This document shows positions 7,427 to 16,687 of a stretch of DNA of 64,000 nucleotides, piece after piece. The stretch is from Planctomycetota bacterium (GTDB lineage Bacteria > Planctomycetota > B15-G4), in contig JAJDER010000178.1 of the NCBI GenBank assembly GCA_029259725.1, positions 25,557 through 89,556 of the forward strand. Direction: 5' to 3'. Made by a program: the position numbers and the translations under genes. Each line of letters begins with the position of its first letter. Position 1 is the stretch's first letter. The notes under the pieces were generated by a model. It worked only from the letters and a program-made list of their open reading frames with translations. It searched no databases and was not told the origin of the DNA.

Positions 7427-10021
7427 TCAGTACGCGTAGGCTTCGGTGTGCACGATCACACCGTCGACGAGGACGTCGAAGGTCCCCGTCGCCTGCGGCC
7501 CGTAGGTGAAGGCGATGTCCTTCTCCAGGATGATCGGGAACTCGCCGTCGTCCTGCGGCGCCATCAGATCGGTGCGCACGGTGAGCTCCGGGGTCCCCGG
7601 ATCACTGTGCACGTCGATGACCAGGTTGGCGGCCGGTCCGAGCCGGCGCCCCGCGGCGTCGCGCGGCGTCAACACGGCCTTGTACATGTGCGCGCCCGCC
7701 TGGTGGATCGGGTTCGGCTGCTCGGCGTAGAAGCTGGTTTGTCCCGGGTCGACGGCGCCGCCCACCTCGACCCGGATGTTCATGCCGGTGAGGATCCCAT
7801 CGACCTTCACGTTGAAGACCACTGTCGTGGCGATCGGCGGGCCCGTGAAGGTGAAGACGTAGCGGCCGTCACCGAGATCGCTGCTGCTGTCGGGCTGGGC
7901 GCCGCTGGTCGCGGCGATGTCCACGTCGTGGCCCGGGCCGAGCGCCACACCACGGCTGTCACAGGGCGTGCACTCGATGCTGAAGCTCTGGCTGGTGGGG
8001 CGGATCGCCTCGGGGCGCACGAACACGTGGCTCGACGGGCCGTCACAGCCCCCCACCACCTGCACGCTCGGGCGGATCATGGGCACGAAGCCGTTGAAGC
8101 TCGTCTCGACGCGGTACTCCCCGGACACGGCCGGCACGTCGAAGGTCCGAGTGAACTCGTTGCCGGCCACCCAGGCCACCGGACCCGTCGCCGTGGCGCC
8201 GGGCATCTCGATGGTGACGACGGCGTTCTCGTCCAGCGGGACGCCCTGGGCGTCGTGGGCGAAGACCGTGACCGGAAGGGTAGTCGGTGCGCCCGACAGG
8301 CCGGAGCCCAGCGCAGGCACGGTCTGGATCGGGACGTCGAAGAGCACCGGTTCGACCGCCAGCAACTCGCTCCCCGCGGGCACGGCGCCGTAGCGCAGCC
8401 GCAGGCCCGAGGGCATGGTCACCACGAGGTCCGCGTCCGGCTCGTAGCCGAGGGCGAGGAGTTCCTCCTTGGCGTTGTCGCTCACCGTGGAGCCCTGCGC
8501 GCCGATCATGCGCAGGTGCGAGAGGCCGCCGGCCCCGTTGCGCTGGATCTTGGCGCCGATGCCGTGGGGCGCCGACGTTCCCGCCTGCACCTCGACCATG
8601 ATGCCGCCCTGGCCGTAGCGCGGGATCTGGTTCTCGTAGTACCGCAGGCGACCGGCGGTCTCGACGATGAACACGTCGACGTCACCGTCCCCATCCATGT
8701 CGCCGATGGCGGCGGCGCGCTCGTCGTTCAGGTCGGTCAGGTCGAAGCGATAGCTCCCGTCACCGAAGACGAAGTCCACTTCCGGCCCGAGGCCACGGAA
8801 CAGGAAGTCACGCTGCTTGAGCGGCCACTGAGTCTGAGCCCCGCCGCCCGTGACGTGACCGTTCACGACGAGCAGGTCGACCCACGGGTCCATGTCGGCG
8901 TTGAAGAAGCTGGTGCCCCAGCCCACGGCTCCGTCGGTGAGCCCGAAGTTGAGGTAGTCGGGGACCACGGCGGCCGAGACGTTGTACTCGTCGTCGGCAC
9001 GCTCCCACGGCGTGCCCGTCGTCTCCCACTCGTGGTTGATGAGCAGGTGGTTGGCGTGGACGTCGGTCTTGTAGATGTCGAAGTCGCCGTCGTAGTCCAC
9101 GTCGGCGATGGCGATCCCCATGATGCCGGCCTGCGTGTTGGCGCCGCTGTCGGGCGCGGTGTCGATCCAGGTGCCGTCGGGCTGACCGGCCAGGAAGTTG
9201 TCCAGCGAGTTGTTGGCCATGCCGGTGGCGTTGGTGGCCAGCCAGTCCTGGCCGGTGACGACGTCGGGCAGGCCGTCGCCGTTGAAGTCGCCCAGCGCCA
9301 CGACGTGGGTCGAGCCGGCGACGTCGAGGCCCACCTCGGCCGACAGGTCGGTGAAGGTGCCATCGCCGTTGTTGCGGTAGTAGTGGTTCGGCGTGGCGTG
9401 GAACTCGGCCACGTACAGGTCGAGCCAGCCGTCGAGGTCCAGGTCGTGGAAGCGGGCGTGGAGGCTGTGGCCCGACCCGATCGTGCCGGTCAGGCTGGTG
9501 ATGTCGGTGAAGACACCCGTCCCGTCGTTGCGGTACATGCGGCTGCGGCCGGGTGCGGGCACGCCGTCGAAGCCGGGGTCCAGGGAACCCAGGAACAGGT
9601 CCAGGTCGCCGTCGTTGTCGATGTCGCCCAGCGCGACGCAGCGATCGAACTCGCCGGTCTCGATGCCGGACGCGGCGGTGACGTCGACGAACTGGGTGCC
9701 CTCGTTGAGGAACACCGCGTTCCTGGAGAGACCGCCGGCCGCGACGAGATCCAGGTCACCATCGCCGTCGAGGTCGCCCAAGGCCACGCCGCTGCCCGAG
9801 AAGCTGTGCATGGGCGAGCCGTTGATGCGGTCAATGCCACTCACCGCCGTGTGCGCGATGCCCAGCTCGAGGGCGCGCTCGACGAAGCCTTCCGAGGGTG
9901 GGTGGATCTTCGCGCTCGAACGAGGATCCAGGCTGAAGCCCTGGGCGGACAGGGCAGTCGCCGTGACGACGAGCGCCACCGCGAGACGAATCGTGTGTGA
10001 GGTCCGGGTGTCATGCCCCAT
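7427..10021 (-). CDS. Large secreted FG-GAP/VCBS protein with C-terminal Ig-like domains
   Basis: Exported 864-aa protein with a signal peptide (RLAVALVVTATALSAQG). Residues ~35-450 carry FG-GAP/VCBS units (DLDGDGDLD, DIDNDGDLD, DLDLDGWLD, DFNGDGLPD, DVDYDGDFD, DMDGDGDVD). A UnbV-like segment follows (HGIGAKIQRNGAGG to VVTMPSGLRLRYG, about 480-550). The last ~300 residues form beta-sandwich regions (LPVTVFAHDAQGVPLDENA, MNIRVEVGG and neighbours) that look like filamin/Ig-type extracellular modules. It differs from its shorter neighbours by this extension. ATG start. It is the longest member of the local paralog cluster. Confidence 0.9.
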   Translation of the reverse strand: MGHDTRTSHTIRLAVALVVTATALSAQGFSLDPRSSAKIHPPSEGFVERALELGIAHTAVSGIDRINGSPMHSFSGSGVALGDLDGDGDLDLVAAGGLSRNAVFLNEGTQFVDVTAASGIETGEFDRCVALGDIDNDGDLDLFLGSLDPGFDGVPAPGRSRMYRNDGTGVFTDITSLTGTIGSGHSLHARFHDLDLDGWLDLYVAEFHATPNHYYRNNGDGTFTDLSAEVGLDVAGSTHVVALGDFNGDGLPDVVTGQDWLATNATGMANNSLDNFLAGQPDGTWIDTAPDSGANTQAGIMGIAIADVDYDGDFDIYKTDVHANHLLINHEWETTGTPWERADDEYNVSAAVVPDYLNFGLTDGAVGWGTSFFNADMDPWVDLLVVNGHVTGGGAQTQWPLKQRDFLFRGLGPEVDFVFGDGSYRFDLTDLNDERAAAIGDMDGDGDVDVFIVETAGRLRYYENQIPRYGQGGIMVEVQAGTSAPHGIGAKIQRNGAGGLSHLRMIGAQGSTVSDNAKEELLALGYEPDADLVVTMPSGLRLRYGAVPAGSELLAVEPVLFDVPIQTVPALGSGLSGAPTTLPVTVFAHDAQGVPLDENAVVTIEMPGATATGPVAWVAGNEFTRTFDVPAVSGEYRVETSFNGFVPMIRPSVQVVGGCDGPSSHVFVRPEAIRPTSQSFSIECTPCDSRGVALGPGHDVDIAATSGAQPDSSSDLGDGRYVFTFTGPPIATTVVFNVKVDGILTGMNIRVEVGGAVDPGQTSFYAEQPNPIHQAGAHMYKAVLTPRDAAGRRLGPAANLVIDVHSDPGTPELTVRTDLMAPQDDGEFPIILEKDIAFTYGPQATGTFDVLVDGVIVHTEAYAY

Positions 10022-10118
10022 GGTTGCGCCCCCAGCGCGTGCTTGCTCGTGTGTGTGGTCGAATCACGGGCCCGCTCCGTGCCCCGGAGCGGACCCGCGG
10101 GTGTCCTCTTGCTTCGAT

Positions 10119-11813
10119 TCAGTGGCCTGCGCGTCCGGTCTGCGGCGGACCTGCGGTCGCCGGCGCGGGCTTGGAGATGGTCACGCGCTGCATGGTCGTG
10201 ACGCCGTACACGTGCGTGGACTGGCCGTCGGGCCAGACCAGTTCGAGATCCACGGCTCCGGCGTACTGGCCGAGCCCGAACCAGGCGCGCGTCGGCGCCT
10301 GCGACATGAACTGGTCGCTGCACTCGAGCTCGCGCAGGTAGCGGGTGTTGCCCGGGATCGTGAGCGTGATCCGCGTGCCCACGGCGTGACTGTTGGTGCC
10401 GCCGGTGCGGGCCTCGATCTCGATCCAGCGACCGACCGTGGCCGGGTCGTTCTTCCACAACTGGAGACCCACGTCGTTGCTGGAGGTGAGCACGTCGAGG
10501 GCGCCGTCGCGGTTGTAGTCGAAGACCACGAGCCCGCGTCCCTGCTGGTCCTCGACGAGCCCCATGGAGGCGGCCTCGTCGGTGAAGTTGCCGAAGCCGT
10601 CGTTCATGAAGGCGCGGGTGGTGTCGAACAGGTACTCGGGGTAGGTCGGCTCCATCGGCCAGCCGTTGGTGTGGAGCAGGTCCAGGAAGCGGTTGTTGTC
10701 GATGTCCGCCCACTGCGCGCCCCAGCCCCAGCCGCCGTCGCGCACGCCGGCGGCATCGGTGCCGTCGGTGAAGGTGCCGTCGCCGTTGTTGACGTAGAGG
10801 CGGTTGCCGGACCAGCCCCAGTTGGGCTCCGGCAGCGGGCCGACGTCGTTGTAGATGGCCGAGACGAAGACGTCGAGGTCGTTGTCGCCGTCGAAGTCGG
10901 CGATGGTCGAACCCATGCCGTTCTCGTCGGTGCCGAATCCGGCCGCGACCGTCGTGTTGACGAAGGTCATGTTCCCGTCGTTGCGCAGCAGCGTGCTCGT
11001 GTCGAAGTCGCCGGCCCAGAGCACGTCCTTGTCTCCGTCACCGTCGATGTCCACGATGTGCGGCGAGAAGCCATGCGCCCAGTTGGCCGGGTCCGTCTTG
11101 ATGTTGACCGGCGTGCGGTCCCTGAAGGTGCCGTCACCCTGGTTGAGCAGCATGTTGATCGGACGCGGGCCGTCGTGCGGCAAGGACCAGCTGACGCCGA
11201 CGAGATCCACCAGGCCGTCACCGTTGATGTCGCCGGCCGCGACGCCCCAGTAGCCGCTGTCGAGCAGGCCGGCTTCCTCGGCGGACTCGGTGAAGGTGCC
11301 GTCGCCGTCGTTGCGCCAGAAGTAGTTGCGGTGGAACTGGAGCTTGGGACCCGGACTGAGGTCGACGCCGGCCGGCGAGTTGGGTCCGGTGAGCGTGCCT
11401 CCGCCGGGCAGCATCGCCACCGGGCCGGGGTAGACGTCCTCGATCGTGGTGAGCAGCAGGTCGAGGTCGCCGTCGTCGTCCGCGTCGAACCACAGCGCCT
11501 GCGCGCCGGAGGCCATGACACCCACGCCTGCGGCCTCGGTCACGTCGATGAACGCGCCGCGCTGGTCGTTGCGGAACAGCTTCGTCGACTGACCGCTCCC
11601 GCCGTGCCAGAAGATGTCGTCCCAGCCGTCGCCGTCGTAGTCACCCACGGCCACGCTGTCCGTCATGATCTGGAAGTGAGCGGTCAGGGGCGCGACCACG
11701 TGGGCCCCGCCGAGACCTGAGTCATTGGTGACGTCGGTGAAGCTCTGCGCGGAGAGACCGGTGGTCAATGCGAGAGCGGCGGTACCGACGCAAGAGAGGC
11801 GGGTCCACGCCAT
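10119..11813 (-). CDS. Secreted FG-GAP/UnbV repeat protein (CRTAC1-like)
   Basis: Exported 564-aa protein. Start set at the ATG at 11813 (MAWTRLSCVGTAALALTTGLSAQ), which has AGGAGG about seven bases upstream and a normal signal peptide; the track start is 47 codons earlier. Mature SFTDVTNDSGLGGAHVV is followed by FG-GAP loops (DYDGDGWDD, DADDDGDLD, DINGDGLVD, DIDGDGDKD, DFDGDNDLD, DYNRDGALD) and a C-terminal ASPIC/UnbV part (SHAVGTRITLTIPGNTR to LVWPDGQSTHVYG). It is a close paralog of the 1-1039 and 5481-7103 proteins. The 97-base gap to the 7427-10021 gene's start suggests possible co-transcription. Confidence 0.92.
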   Translation of the reverse strand: MAWTRLSCVGTAALALTTGLSAQSFTDVTNDSGLGGAHVVAPLTAHFQIMTDSVAVGDYDGDGWDDIFWHGGSGQSTKLFRNDQRGAFIDVTEAAGVGVMASGAQALWFDADDDGDLDLLLTTIEDVYPGPVAMLPGGGTLTGPNSPAGVDLSPGPKLQFHRNYFWRNDGDGTFTESAEEAGLLDSGYWGVAAGDINGDGLVDLVGVSWSLPHDGPRPINMLLNQGDGTFRDRTPVNIKTDPANWAHGFSPHIVDIDGDGDKDVLWAGDFDTSTLLRNDGNMTFVNTTVAAGFGTDENGMGSTIADFDGDNDLDVFVSAIYNDVGPLPEPNWGWSGNRLYVNNGDGTFTDGTDAAGVRDGGWGWGAQWADIDNNRFLDLLHTNGWPMEPTYPEYLFDTTRAFMNDGFGNFTDEAASMGLVEDQQGRGLVVFDYNRDGALDVLTSSNDVGLQLWKNDPATVGRWIEIEARTGGTNSHAVGTRITLTIPGNTRYLRELECSDQFMSQAPTRAWFGLGQYAGAVDLELVWPDGQSTHVYGVTTMQRVTISKPAPATAGPPQTGRAGH

Positions 11814-12192
11814 GGTGATGTTCCTCCTGCCCGTTCCGCCGGGGAACGCGAGAAGCGCCCGGCGGGGTGTCATGCCTGATGGTCCGAAGGCTTGGTTGCC
11901 CGAAGCCCTGGTCGAGTTGCCCGAACGATGCGGAGGCCCGGGGAGGGTCCGCATATGGCCTACAGCCTATCTCAGACTCAATGAACCGGCGACTGCATCC
12001 TCGACGCGGTCGACGGGAGGGCCGTCAGCGGCAGGGTCCGGCGGCAGGGATCGGCGGCACCGGCACACCCGTCCTCGCCGGAAGAGGCCCTCCGGCACGC
12101 TTTCGAAGACACACCGGGTCCCGCGCCCTCGCTGCCCGTTCAGGCCTGCTTCGAAGAAGCCGGCGTCCCGGACCCGACTCTCGGAACCGGAA
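11814..12192. other. Intergenic stretch upstream of FG-GAP gene and downstream of MBOAT gene
   Basis: 379 bases with no credible ORF. The end next to 11813 holds the Shine-Dalgarno of the FG-GAP gene. A locally AT-richer patch around 11950-11985 contains a possible promoter (listed separately). The rest is GC-rich without a strong hairpin. Confidence 0.6.
11952..11981 (-). promoter_or_regulatory. Possible sigma70-type promoter for the 10119-11813 gene
   Basis: Read on the minus strand, TTGAGT (11981-11976) and CATATG (11957-11952) are separated by 18 bases, within one of the few AT-richer patches in this region and about 140 bases upstream of the ATG. The match to consensus is only moderate, and promoter rules for planctomycetes are poorly known. 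Confidence 0.28.
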
Positions 12193-13596
12193 TCAGAACT
12201 GGAAGTAGACGAAGGGGGTGTAGCCCGCGGCGCAGAACGGCAGGACCAGACCGAAGGCCAGCCCGTAGACGACCGAGAACGCCGGGTCCGAGAGCGACCG
12301 GAACGAGGGTGCCAGCCAGCGCCGGGACATGGCCACGTGGGTCACGGAGAAGGCCGCGATCAGCGCCCACCAGAGTGTCGGGATCGTCTGCGGGTTCAGC
12401 ATGCCTCGACCGGCCTCGATCACGCCCACCAGCCCGAGGTAGTAATTCCCGGCGATGCCCAGGTCCGCGGCGCGGAAGGGGACGAACGAGAGCACCACGA
12501 TGCCCGCCGCGTAGGGCAAACCGAGCACCGAGAGCCTCCCGAAGCTGCGCCCGCGCAGCAGCCGTTCGACCACCAGGAAGGCCCCGTGGTAGAGCCCCCA
12601 CAGGACGAACCGGGCGTCGGCGCCGTGCCACAACCCGCACAGGAAGAACACGATCAGCAGGTTCACGTAGATCCGCACGGGCCCCTTCTTGTTGCCGCCC
12701 AGGGGGATGTAGACGTAGTCGCGAAACCAGGTCGCGAGGCTGATGTGCCAGCGTTGCCAGAAGGCTGTGACGCTGCGGGAGAGCCAGGGGAAATCGAAGT
12801 TGAGGCCGAGTTCGTAGCCGAGCAGGCCCGCCGTGGCGATGGCCATGTCGCTGTACCCGGAGAAGTCGCAGTAGACCTGCAGCGCGCACAGCAGCAGCGC
12901 CAGCCAGCGCGCCGAGATCGCGAAGGCATCCGGGTTGGCGAAGACCTGGTCCACCACCGGCGCGACGTTGTCGGCGATGCAGGCCTTCTTGATGAACCCG
13001 AACAGGAACAGGGTCAGGCAGGGTCGCCAGGCGATCTCGCCCCAGCGCTTGATCGTCTCGAGTTGCGGCAGGAAGTCGGTGGCGCGCACGATCGGGCCGG
13101 CCACGAGCTGCGGGAAGAAGGCCACGAACACCGCGAAGTCACGTAGCGACGTGATCGGCGCGAGGATCCTGCGGTAGACGTCGATGGTGTAGCTGAGCGT
13201 CTGCAGCGTGTAGAAGCTGATGCCCACGGGCAGCACGACCGAGAGCGTCGCGAGCGGGAAGCCCAGCCCGATGCTCGTGAAGAACGCGTGACCCGACTCG
13301 ACGAAGAAGTCGTAGTACTTGAAGACACCCAGCAGGCCGAGGTTGGCGACGAGGCTCACCAGCAGCCAGCGGCGGCGGATGCCGGGGCGTTCCTCCGTGG
13401 CCAGCTTGAGTCCGACCACGTAGTCGATCACCGTCGACGCCGCGATCAGGGCCAGGAACCGGTAGTCCCAGCTGCCGTAGAACACGTAGCTGCAGACCAG
13501 CAGCCAGGTCTTGCGCCAGCCGTTGCGCGGCAGGGCCCAGTAGACGCCGAAGCACACGGCGAAGAAGACGAAGAACACCGCCTGGGTGAAGAGCAC
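12193..13596 (-). CDS. MBOAT family O-acyltransferase (AlgI/DltB-like)
   Basis: Multi-pass membrane acyltransferase of the AlgI type, which moves acetyl groups across the membrane for O-acetylation of an extracellular polysaccharide. At 467 aa it is full length, with about ten hydrophobic segments. Family hallmarks are FFVFFAVCFGVYWALP at the N-terminus, LPVGISFYTLQTLSYTIDVYR, and the catalytic histidine region LWHGADARFVLWGLYHG. The GTG start lies 6 bases after the stop of the SGNH/AlgX-like gene, so the two form one transcription unit, as expected for the AlgI-AlgX/J pair. The target polysaccharide is unknown; no glycosyltransferases are nearby. Confidence 0.93.
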   Translation of the reverse strand: MLFTQAVFFVFFAVCFGVYWALPRNGWRKTWLLVCSYVFYGSWDYRFLALIAASTVIDYVVGLKLATEERPGIRRRWLLVSLVANLGLLGVFKYYDFFVESGHAFFTSIGLGFPLATLSVVLPVGISFYTLQTLSYTIDVYRRILAPITSLRDFAVFVAFFPQLVAGPIVRATDFLPQLETIKRWGEIAWRPCLTLFLFGFIKKACIADNVAPVVDQVFANPDAFAISARWLALLLCALQVYCDFSGYSDMAIATAGLLGYELGLNFDFPWLSRSVTAFWQRWHISLATWFRDYVYIPLGGNKKGPVRIYVNLLIVFFLCGLWHGADARFVLWGLYHGAFLVVERLLRGRSFGRLSVLGLPYAAGIVVLSFVPFRAADLGIAGNYYLGLVGVIEAGRGMLNPQTIPTLWWALIAAFSVTHVAMSRRWLAPSFRSLSDPAFSVVYGLAFGLVLPFCAAGYTPFVYFQF

Positions 13597-13602
13597 GGCC
13601 GG

Positions 13603-14703
13603 TCAGCCCTCCTCTTCGAGCAGCTCGACGATCTGATCGGCGAACAGACGACTGAAGAGCACGGCGGCTTCGGTGGTGAGGTGGTTGACGTCGTAGCGCC
13701 GCTCCAGCTCGTACAGCTCGGGGTACGCGTCCGGCTGGTCGAAACGCAGCAGCTCGGGCAGGTGACCCTCTTCGTGCAACGCCGTGACCACCGGGAGCGT
13801 GATCGAGTTCGGGGGCATCACGTAGATGACCCGGATGCCCGCCGCCGTGAGCCGCTCGAGTTGCCGCCGTTGCGCGTCGAGGTGCCAGATCTCCGCGGGG
13901 AAGCGCTTGCGCAGGTCGGCTCGCAGTTGGCGCAGACGGCCGAGGTACTCGTTCGGATCGGCGCGATGCCGCTGCCCGGCGGCCCGCAGGCCCGGTTGCC
14001 AGACGCTGCTCATGCCCTGGAAGCCGGCGCCCGTGTCCATCTGGCCGTCCGCGAACTGCGACGCCGGGCCATGGCCGAGGAGGTCCTTCAGGATGCGCGC
14101 GCCCTGGCCGTAGGCCGTCTGGCGCCAGCCGAAGAGCCGCAGGTGGATCTGGATCATGTTGAGCCGCGCGACCAGCGAACCGTCCATGCCCCAGGCCGCA
14201 TCGATGGCCGAGAGCGTCTGCTCCGTCGAGTGCCACCACACGCTGCGCTCGGTGAAACGGTTGCGCTTGGTGATGAACGGGTCGTAGGCGCGCGGTTCGA
14301 TGAACACGAAGCGCAGTTGCTGCCCGGGGAACTCGAGCAGCGACGCGAGCATGTCGTCGATCTCGTAGCCCTTCATGCCCTCGCCGCCGAGGTTGAACGA
14401 ACGCAGCGAGATGCCGCGCTCGGCCAGTCGCTTGTCGATGACGCGCGGGGCGAACGAGCGCCAGACCATGCTGGAGCCGACGAACACGGCGTCGTATTTC
14501 GCGATGTGCTCCTCGAGGTAGGCCATCTTCTCGGAGACCGAGAAGCCGGCCGGGCGCGGCATCAGCCCCGATGCCGTCAGGCTGACCGCCAGGAAGCTCG
14601 CCGCGAAGAGCCCGAACAGCCGGGCCAGCCGCGCGCCGGACACCGGCTCGAGCGCGGGCGCGGCCGGCGTCGGGACGTCGTGCGGAGTGGACTCGAGGGG
14701 CAT
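13603..14703 (-). CDS. SGNH-hydrolase-like membrane-anchored protein, MBOAT partner
   Basis: 366-aa protein with one N-terminal membrane segment (LFGLFAASFLAVSLTASGL) and an extracytoplasmic SGNH-like domain. Block I appears as VFVGSSMVWRSFAP (nucleophile serine in GSS), a glycine block as NLGGEGMKGYE, and the Asp/His block as DVNHLTTEAAVLFSRLF near the C-terminus. Such proteins (AlgX/AlgJ or DUF1574-like) accept acetyl groups delivered by an MBOAT protein and pass them to the polysaccharide. It lies directly upstream of the MBOAT gene. ATG start at 14703. It diverges from the DUF72 gene across ~120 bases. Confidence 0.82.
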   Translation of the reverse strand: MPLESTPHDVPTPAAPALEPVSGARLARLFGLFAASFLAVSLTASGLMPRPAGFSVSEKMAYLEEHIAKYDAVFVGSSMVWRSFAPRVIDKRLAERGISLRSFNLGGEGMKGYEIDDMLASLLEFPGQQLRFVFIEPRAYDPFITKRNRFTERSVWWHSTEQTLSAIDAAWGMDGSLVARLNMIQIHLRLFGWRQTAYGQGARILKDLLGHGPASQFADGQMDTGAGFQGMSSVWQPGLRAAGQRHRADPNEYLGRLRQLRADLRKRFPAEIWHLDAQRRQLERLTAAGIRVIYVMPPNSITLPVVTALHEEGHLPELLRFDQPDAYPELYELERRYDVNHLTTEAAVLFSRLFADQIVELLEEEG

Positions 14704-14822
14704 GGCGGACCGGACCGGGGGACGGGACAGGGGAGTCTATCTTCGTCCTCGGGACGTTTCCCCCGCGCCTTCGCCCCGGACACCCATCGGCTAACATCCA
14801 CTCGGGCAAGAGGAGCACGACC

Positions 14823-15527
14823 ATGGCGGTCCTCACGGGGACGAGCGGCTTCAGCTACAAGGAGTGGAAGGGTTCCTTCTACCCGGCCGACGTCCGCGCC
14901 GAGGACATGCTCGCCGCCTACGCCGAGCGCCTCGGCGCCGTCGAGATCAACAACACCTTCTATCGCATGCCCAGGTCCGCCGTCCTGGAGGGCTGGGCCG
15001 AGCAGGTGCCGGAGGACTTCCGGTTCGCCATCAAGGCCTCGCGTCGGATCACGCACTTCTCGCGGCTGAAGGAGCCGGACGAACTCCTCGGCTACCTGCT
15101 CGCGGCCACGGCGCACCTCGGGAGCAAGCTCGGCACGCTCCTGTTCCAGCTCCCGCCGAACATGAAGGCCGACGTCGACCGACTCGCGACCTTCCTGGCG
15201 GCGCTGCCCGACGGCACCCCGGCCGCCTTCGAGTTCCGTCACCCGTCCTGGCACGACCAGGCGGTGTACGCGCTGCTGACCGAGCACGACTGCGCGCTGG
15301 TGACGAGCGAGTCGGACGAGGAGGACGAGCCGCCCGCCGTGGTGGCGACCGCGGGCTGGGGCTACCTGCGCCTGCGCCGCACCGACTACGACGAGGCGCG
15401 CCTCGCCGCCTGGAGATCGGTCATCGACGCGCAGGCGTGGAGCCACGCCTTCGTGTTCTTCAAGCACGAGGACGCGGGCGCCGGCCCGGCCCTCGCGGCG
15501 CGCATGGCCGCGCTGTTCGGCTCCTGA
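14823..15527 (+). CDS. DUF72 family protein
   Basis: Cytosolic 234-aa protein of the DUF72 (YecE-like) TIM-barrel family, of unknown activity. It starts with the family hallmark GTSGFSYKEWKGSFYP and contains EINNTFYRMP, FAIKASRRITH, LLFQLPPNMK, FEFRHPSW and the late GYLRLRRTDY segment, so it is complete. ATG start preceded by AAGAGGAG. Its last ~140 bases overlap, antisense, the 3' extension of the convergent type III PKS gene, which has no stop until 15386. Confidence 0.93.
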   Translation: MAVLTGTSGFSYKEWKGSFYPADVRAEDMLAAYAERLGAVEINNTFYRMPRSAVLEGWAEQVPEDFRFAIKASRRITHFSRLKEPDELLGYLLAATAHLGSKLGTLLFQLPPNMKADVDRLATFLAALPDGTPAAFEFRHPSWHDQAVYALLTEHDCALVTSESDEEDEPPAVVATAGWGYLRLRRTDYDEARLAAWRSVIDAQAWSHAFVFFKHEDAGAGPALAARMAALFGS

Positions 15528-16687
15528 GCAGCAGTGCCACGCCCACGAACGAGACGAGAAGCAGCTCGAAGCGCGTCGTCACCCGCCACAGCCTCGGGGC
15601 CGGTGAACAGGGTCACCTCCGCCACCAGGCCGGGGCCGAAGGCGAGGGCCACGCAGGGCCCGCGGGCCGCCGCTCGCCACAGCGCATCGAGCACGAAGAG
15701 CACCGTGGGCGAGGACATGTTGCCGTGACGGCGCAGCACCTCGCGCGAGGTGGCCAGGGCGTCCGGCCCGAGCCCGAGGGCACACTCCACTGCGCCGAGG
15801 ATGCGCGTGCCGCCGGGGTGCACGGCCCAGCAACCCACGTCGTCCACGCCCAGACCGGCCTCGGCCAGCCAGCGGGAGAGCCAGGGGCCGAGATGCTCGG
15901 CGAGCAGCGCCGGCACCCGCGCCGAGAGCCCCATGCGGAACCCGTGGTCCCCCACCGTCCACGTCATCAGCTCGGCGCTGTCCCGGAACAGATGACTCCC
16001 GCTTCGCGCGATCCGCCAGGGCCGCGGCATCGCGGCTGGCTCCGGCGCCGTACCGATCACCGCCGCCGCCGCGCCGTCGCCGAAGAGGGCGTTGGCCACG
16101 ACCTGTTCCTCGTCTTCCCAGCCGTGCTGCACGTGCACACTGCAGATCTCGGCGGCGACCAGCAGCACCCGCGCGTCGGGCTCGGCCTCCACGAACGCAC
16201 GAGCGACGCGCAGACCGTTGAGCGCTCCGTGGCAGCCCATGAAGCCGATGTGCGTGCGCTGCACCGAGGGCGACAGGTCCAGATCGCGGATCAGCAGCTG
16301 ATCGATCCCGGGCGCGCCGAAACCGGTGCAAGAGACCGTCACCAGATGAGTCATGCGGGACACGGCGACGTCGGCACGCTCGAGCGCCTCGGACGCCGCC
16401 GCGACGGCCAGGGGGCCGGCCACCTCGGCGTAGAGGGCCATCCGCGCCGCCGTGCCCGGCCCGTGCTCCGCCGTCGGGTCGGCGCCGGACGGCCAGGGGC
16501 TCGCGGAGCCCGGATCGAAGACGGCCGTCCGGCGGGTCTCGATCCCCGTGCGTCGATACAGCGCCCGGACGCCGCGCTCCTGTTCGGGCGGCAAGGGCGA
16601 GAGGCGCGTCATCAGCGCCAGGGCGGCGGCGCGATCGAGCTCCTGGGCCGGCACGGCGCGTCCCAGGCCGAGCAGGTACGCGCTCAC
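15386..16687 (-). CDS. Type III polyketide synthase (chalcone/stilbene synthase-like) with antisense-overlapping C-terminal extension
   Basis: Condensing enzyme that extends an acyl starter with malonyl-CoA units and cyclises the product; in bacteria such enzymes commonly make alkylresorcinols or alkylpyrones. With the GTG start at 16687 the thiolase-fold domain covers residues 1-361. The catalytic triad is visible: Cys120 in VTVSCTGFGAPG, His290 in CWAVHPGGTRIL, Asn323 in RRHGNMSSPTVLF, followed by FGPGL. Where homologues stop, the frame runs on for ~72 residues of unconserved Arg/Ala-rich sequence, overlapping the convergent DUF72 gene by 142 bases. The GTG overlaps the upstream FAD gene's TGA (GTGA), so translation is probably coupled. 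The enzyme call is firm; the extension may be a lost stop or an indel. Confidence 0.92.
   Translation of the reverse strand: MSAYLLGLGRAVPAQELDRAAALALMTRLSPLPPEQERGVRALYRRTGIETRRTAVFDPGSASPWPSGADPTAEHGPGTAARMALYAEVAGPLAVAAASEALERADVAVSRMTHLVTVSCTGFGAPGIDQLLIRDLDLSPSVQRTHIGFMGCHGALNGLRVARAFVEAEPDARVLLVAAEICSVHVQHGWEDEEQVVANALFGDGAAAAVIGTAPEPAAMPRPWRIARSGSHLFRDSAELMTWTVGDHGFRMGLSARVPALLAEHLGPWLSRWLAEAGLGVDDVGCWAVHPGGTRILGAVECALGLGPDALATSREVLRRHGNMSSPTVLFVLDALWRAAARGPCVALAFGPGLVAEVTLFTGPEAVAGDDALRAASRLVRGRGTAAQEPNSAAMRAARAGPAPASSCLKNTKAWLHACASMTDLQAARRASS

Noticed and set aside
7167-7439. Small ORFs in the 7104-7426 gap
   Set aside because: Arg/Gly-rich, no ribosome binding site, no homology pattern.
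7448-10000. 850-aa plus-strand ORF
   Set aside because: Shadow of the 864-aa FG-GAP gene, caused by GC-rich codons; no recognisable domain.
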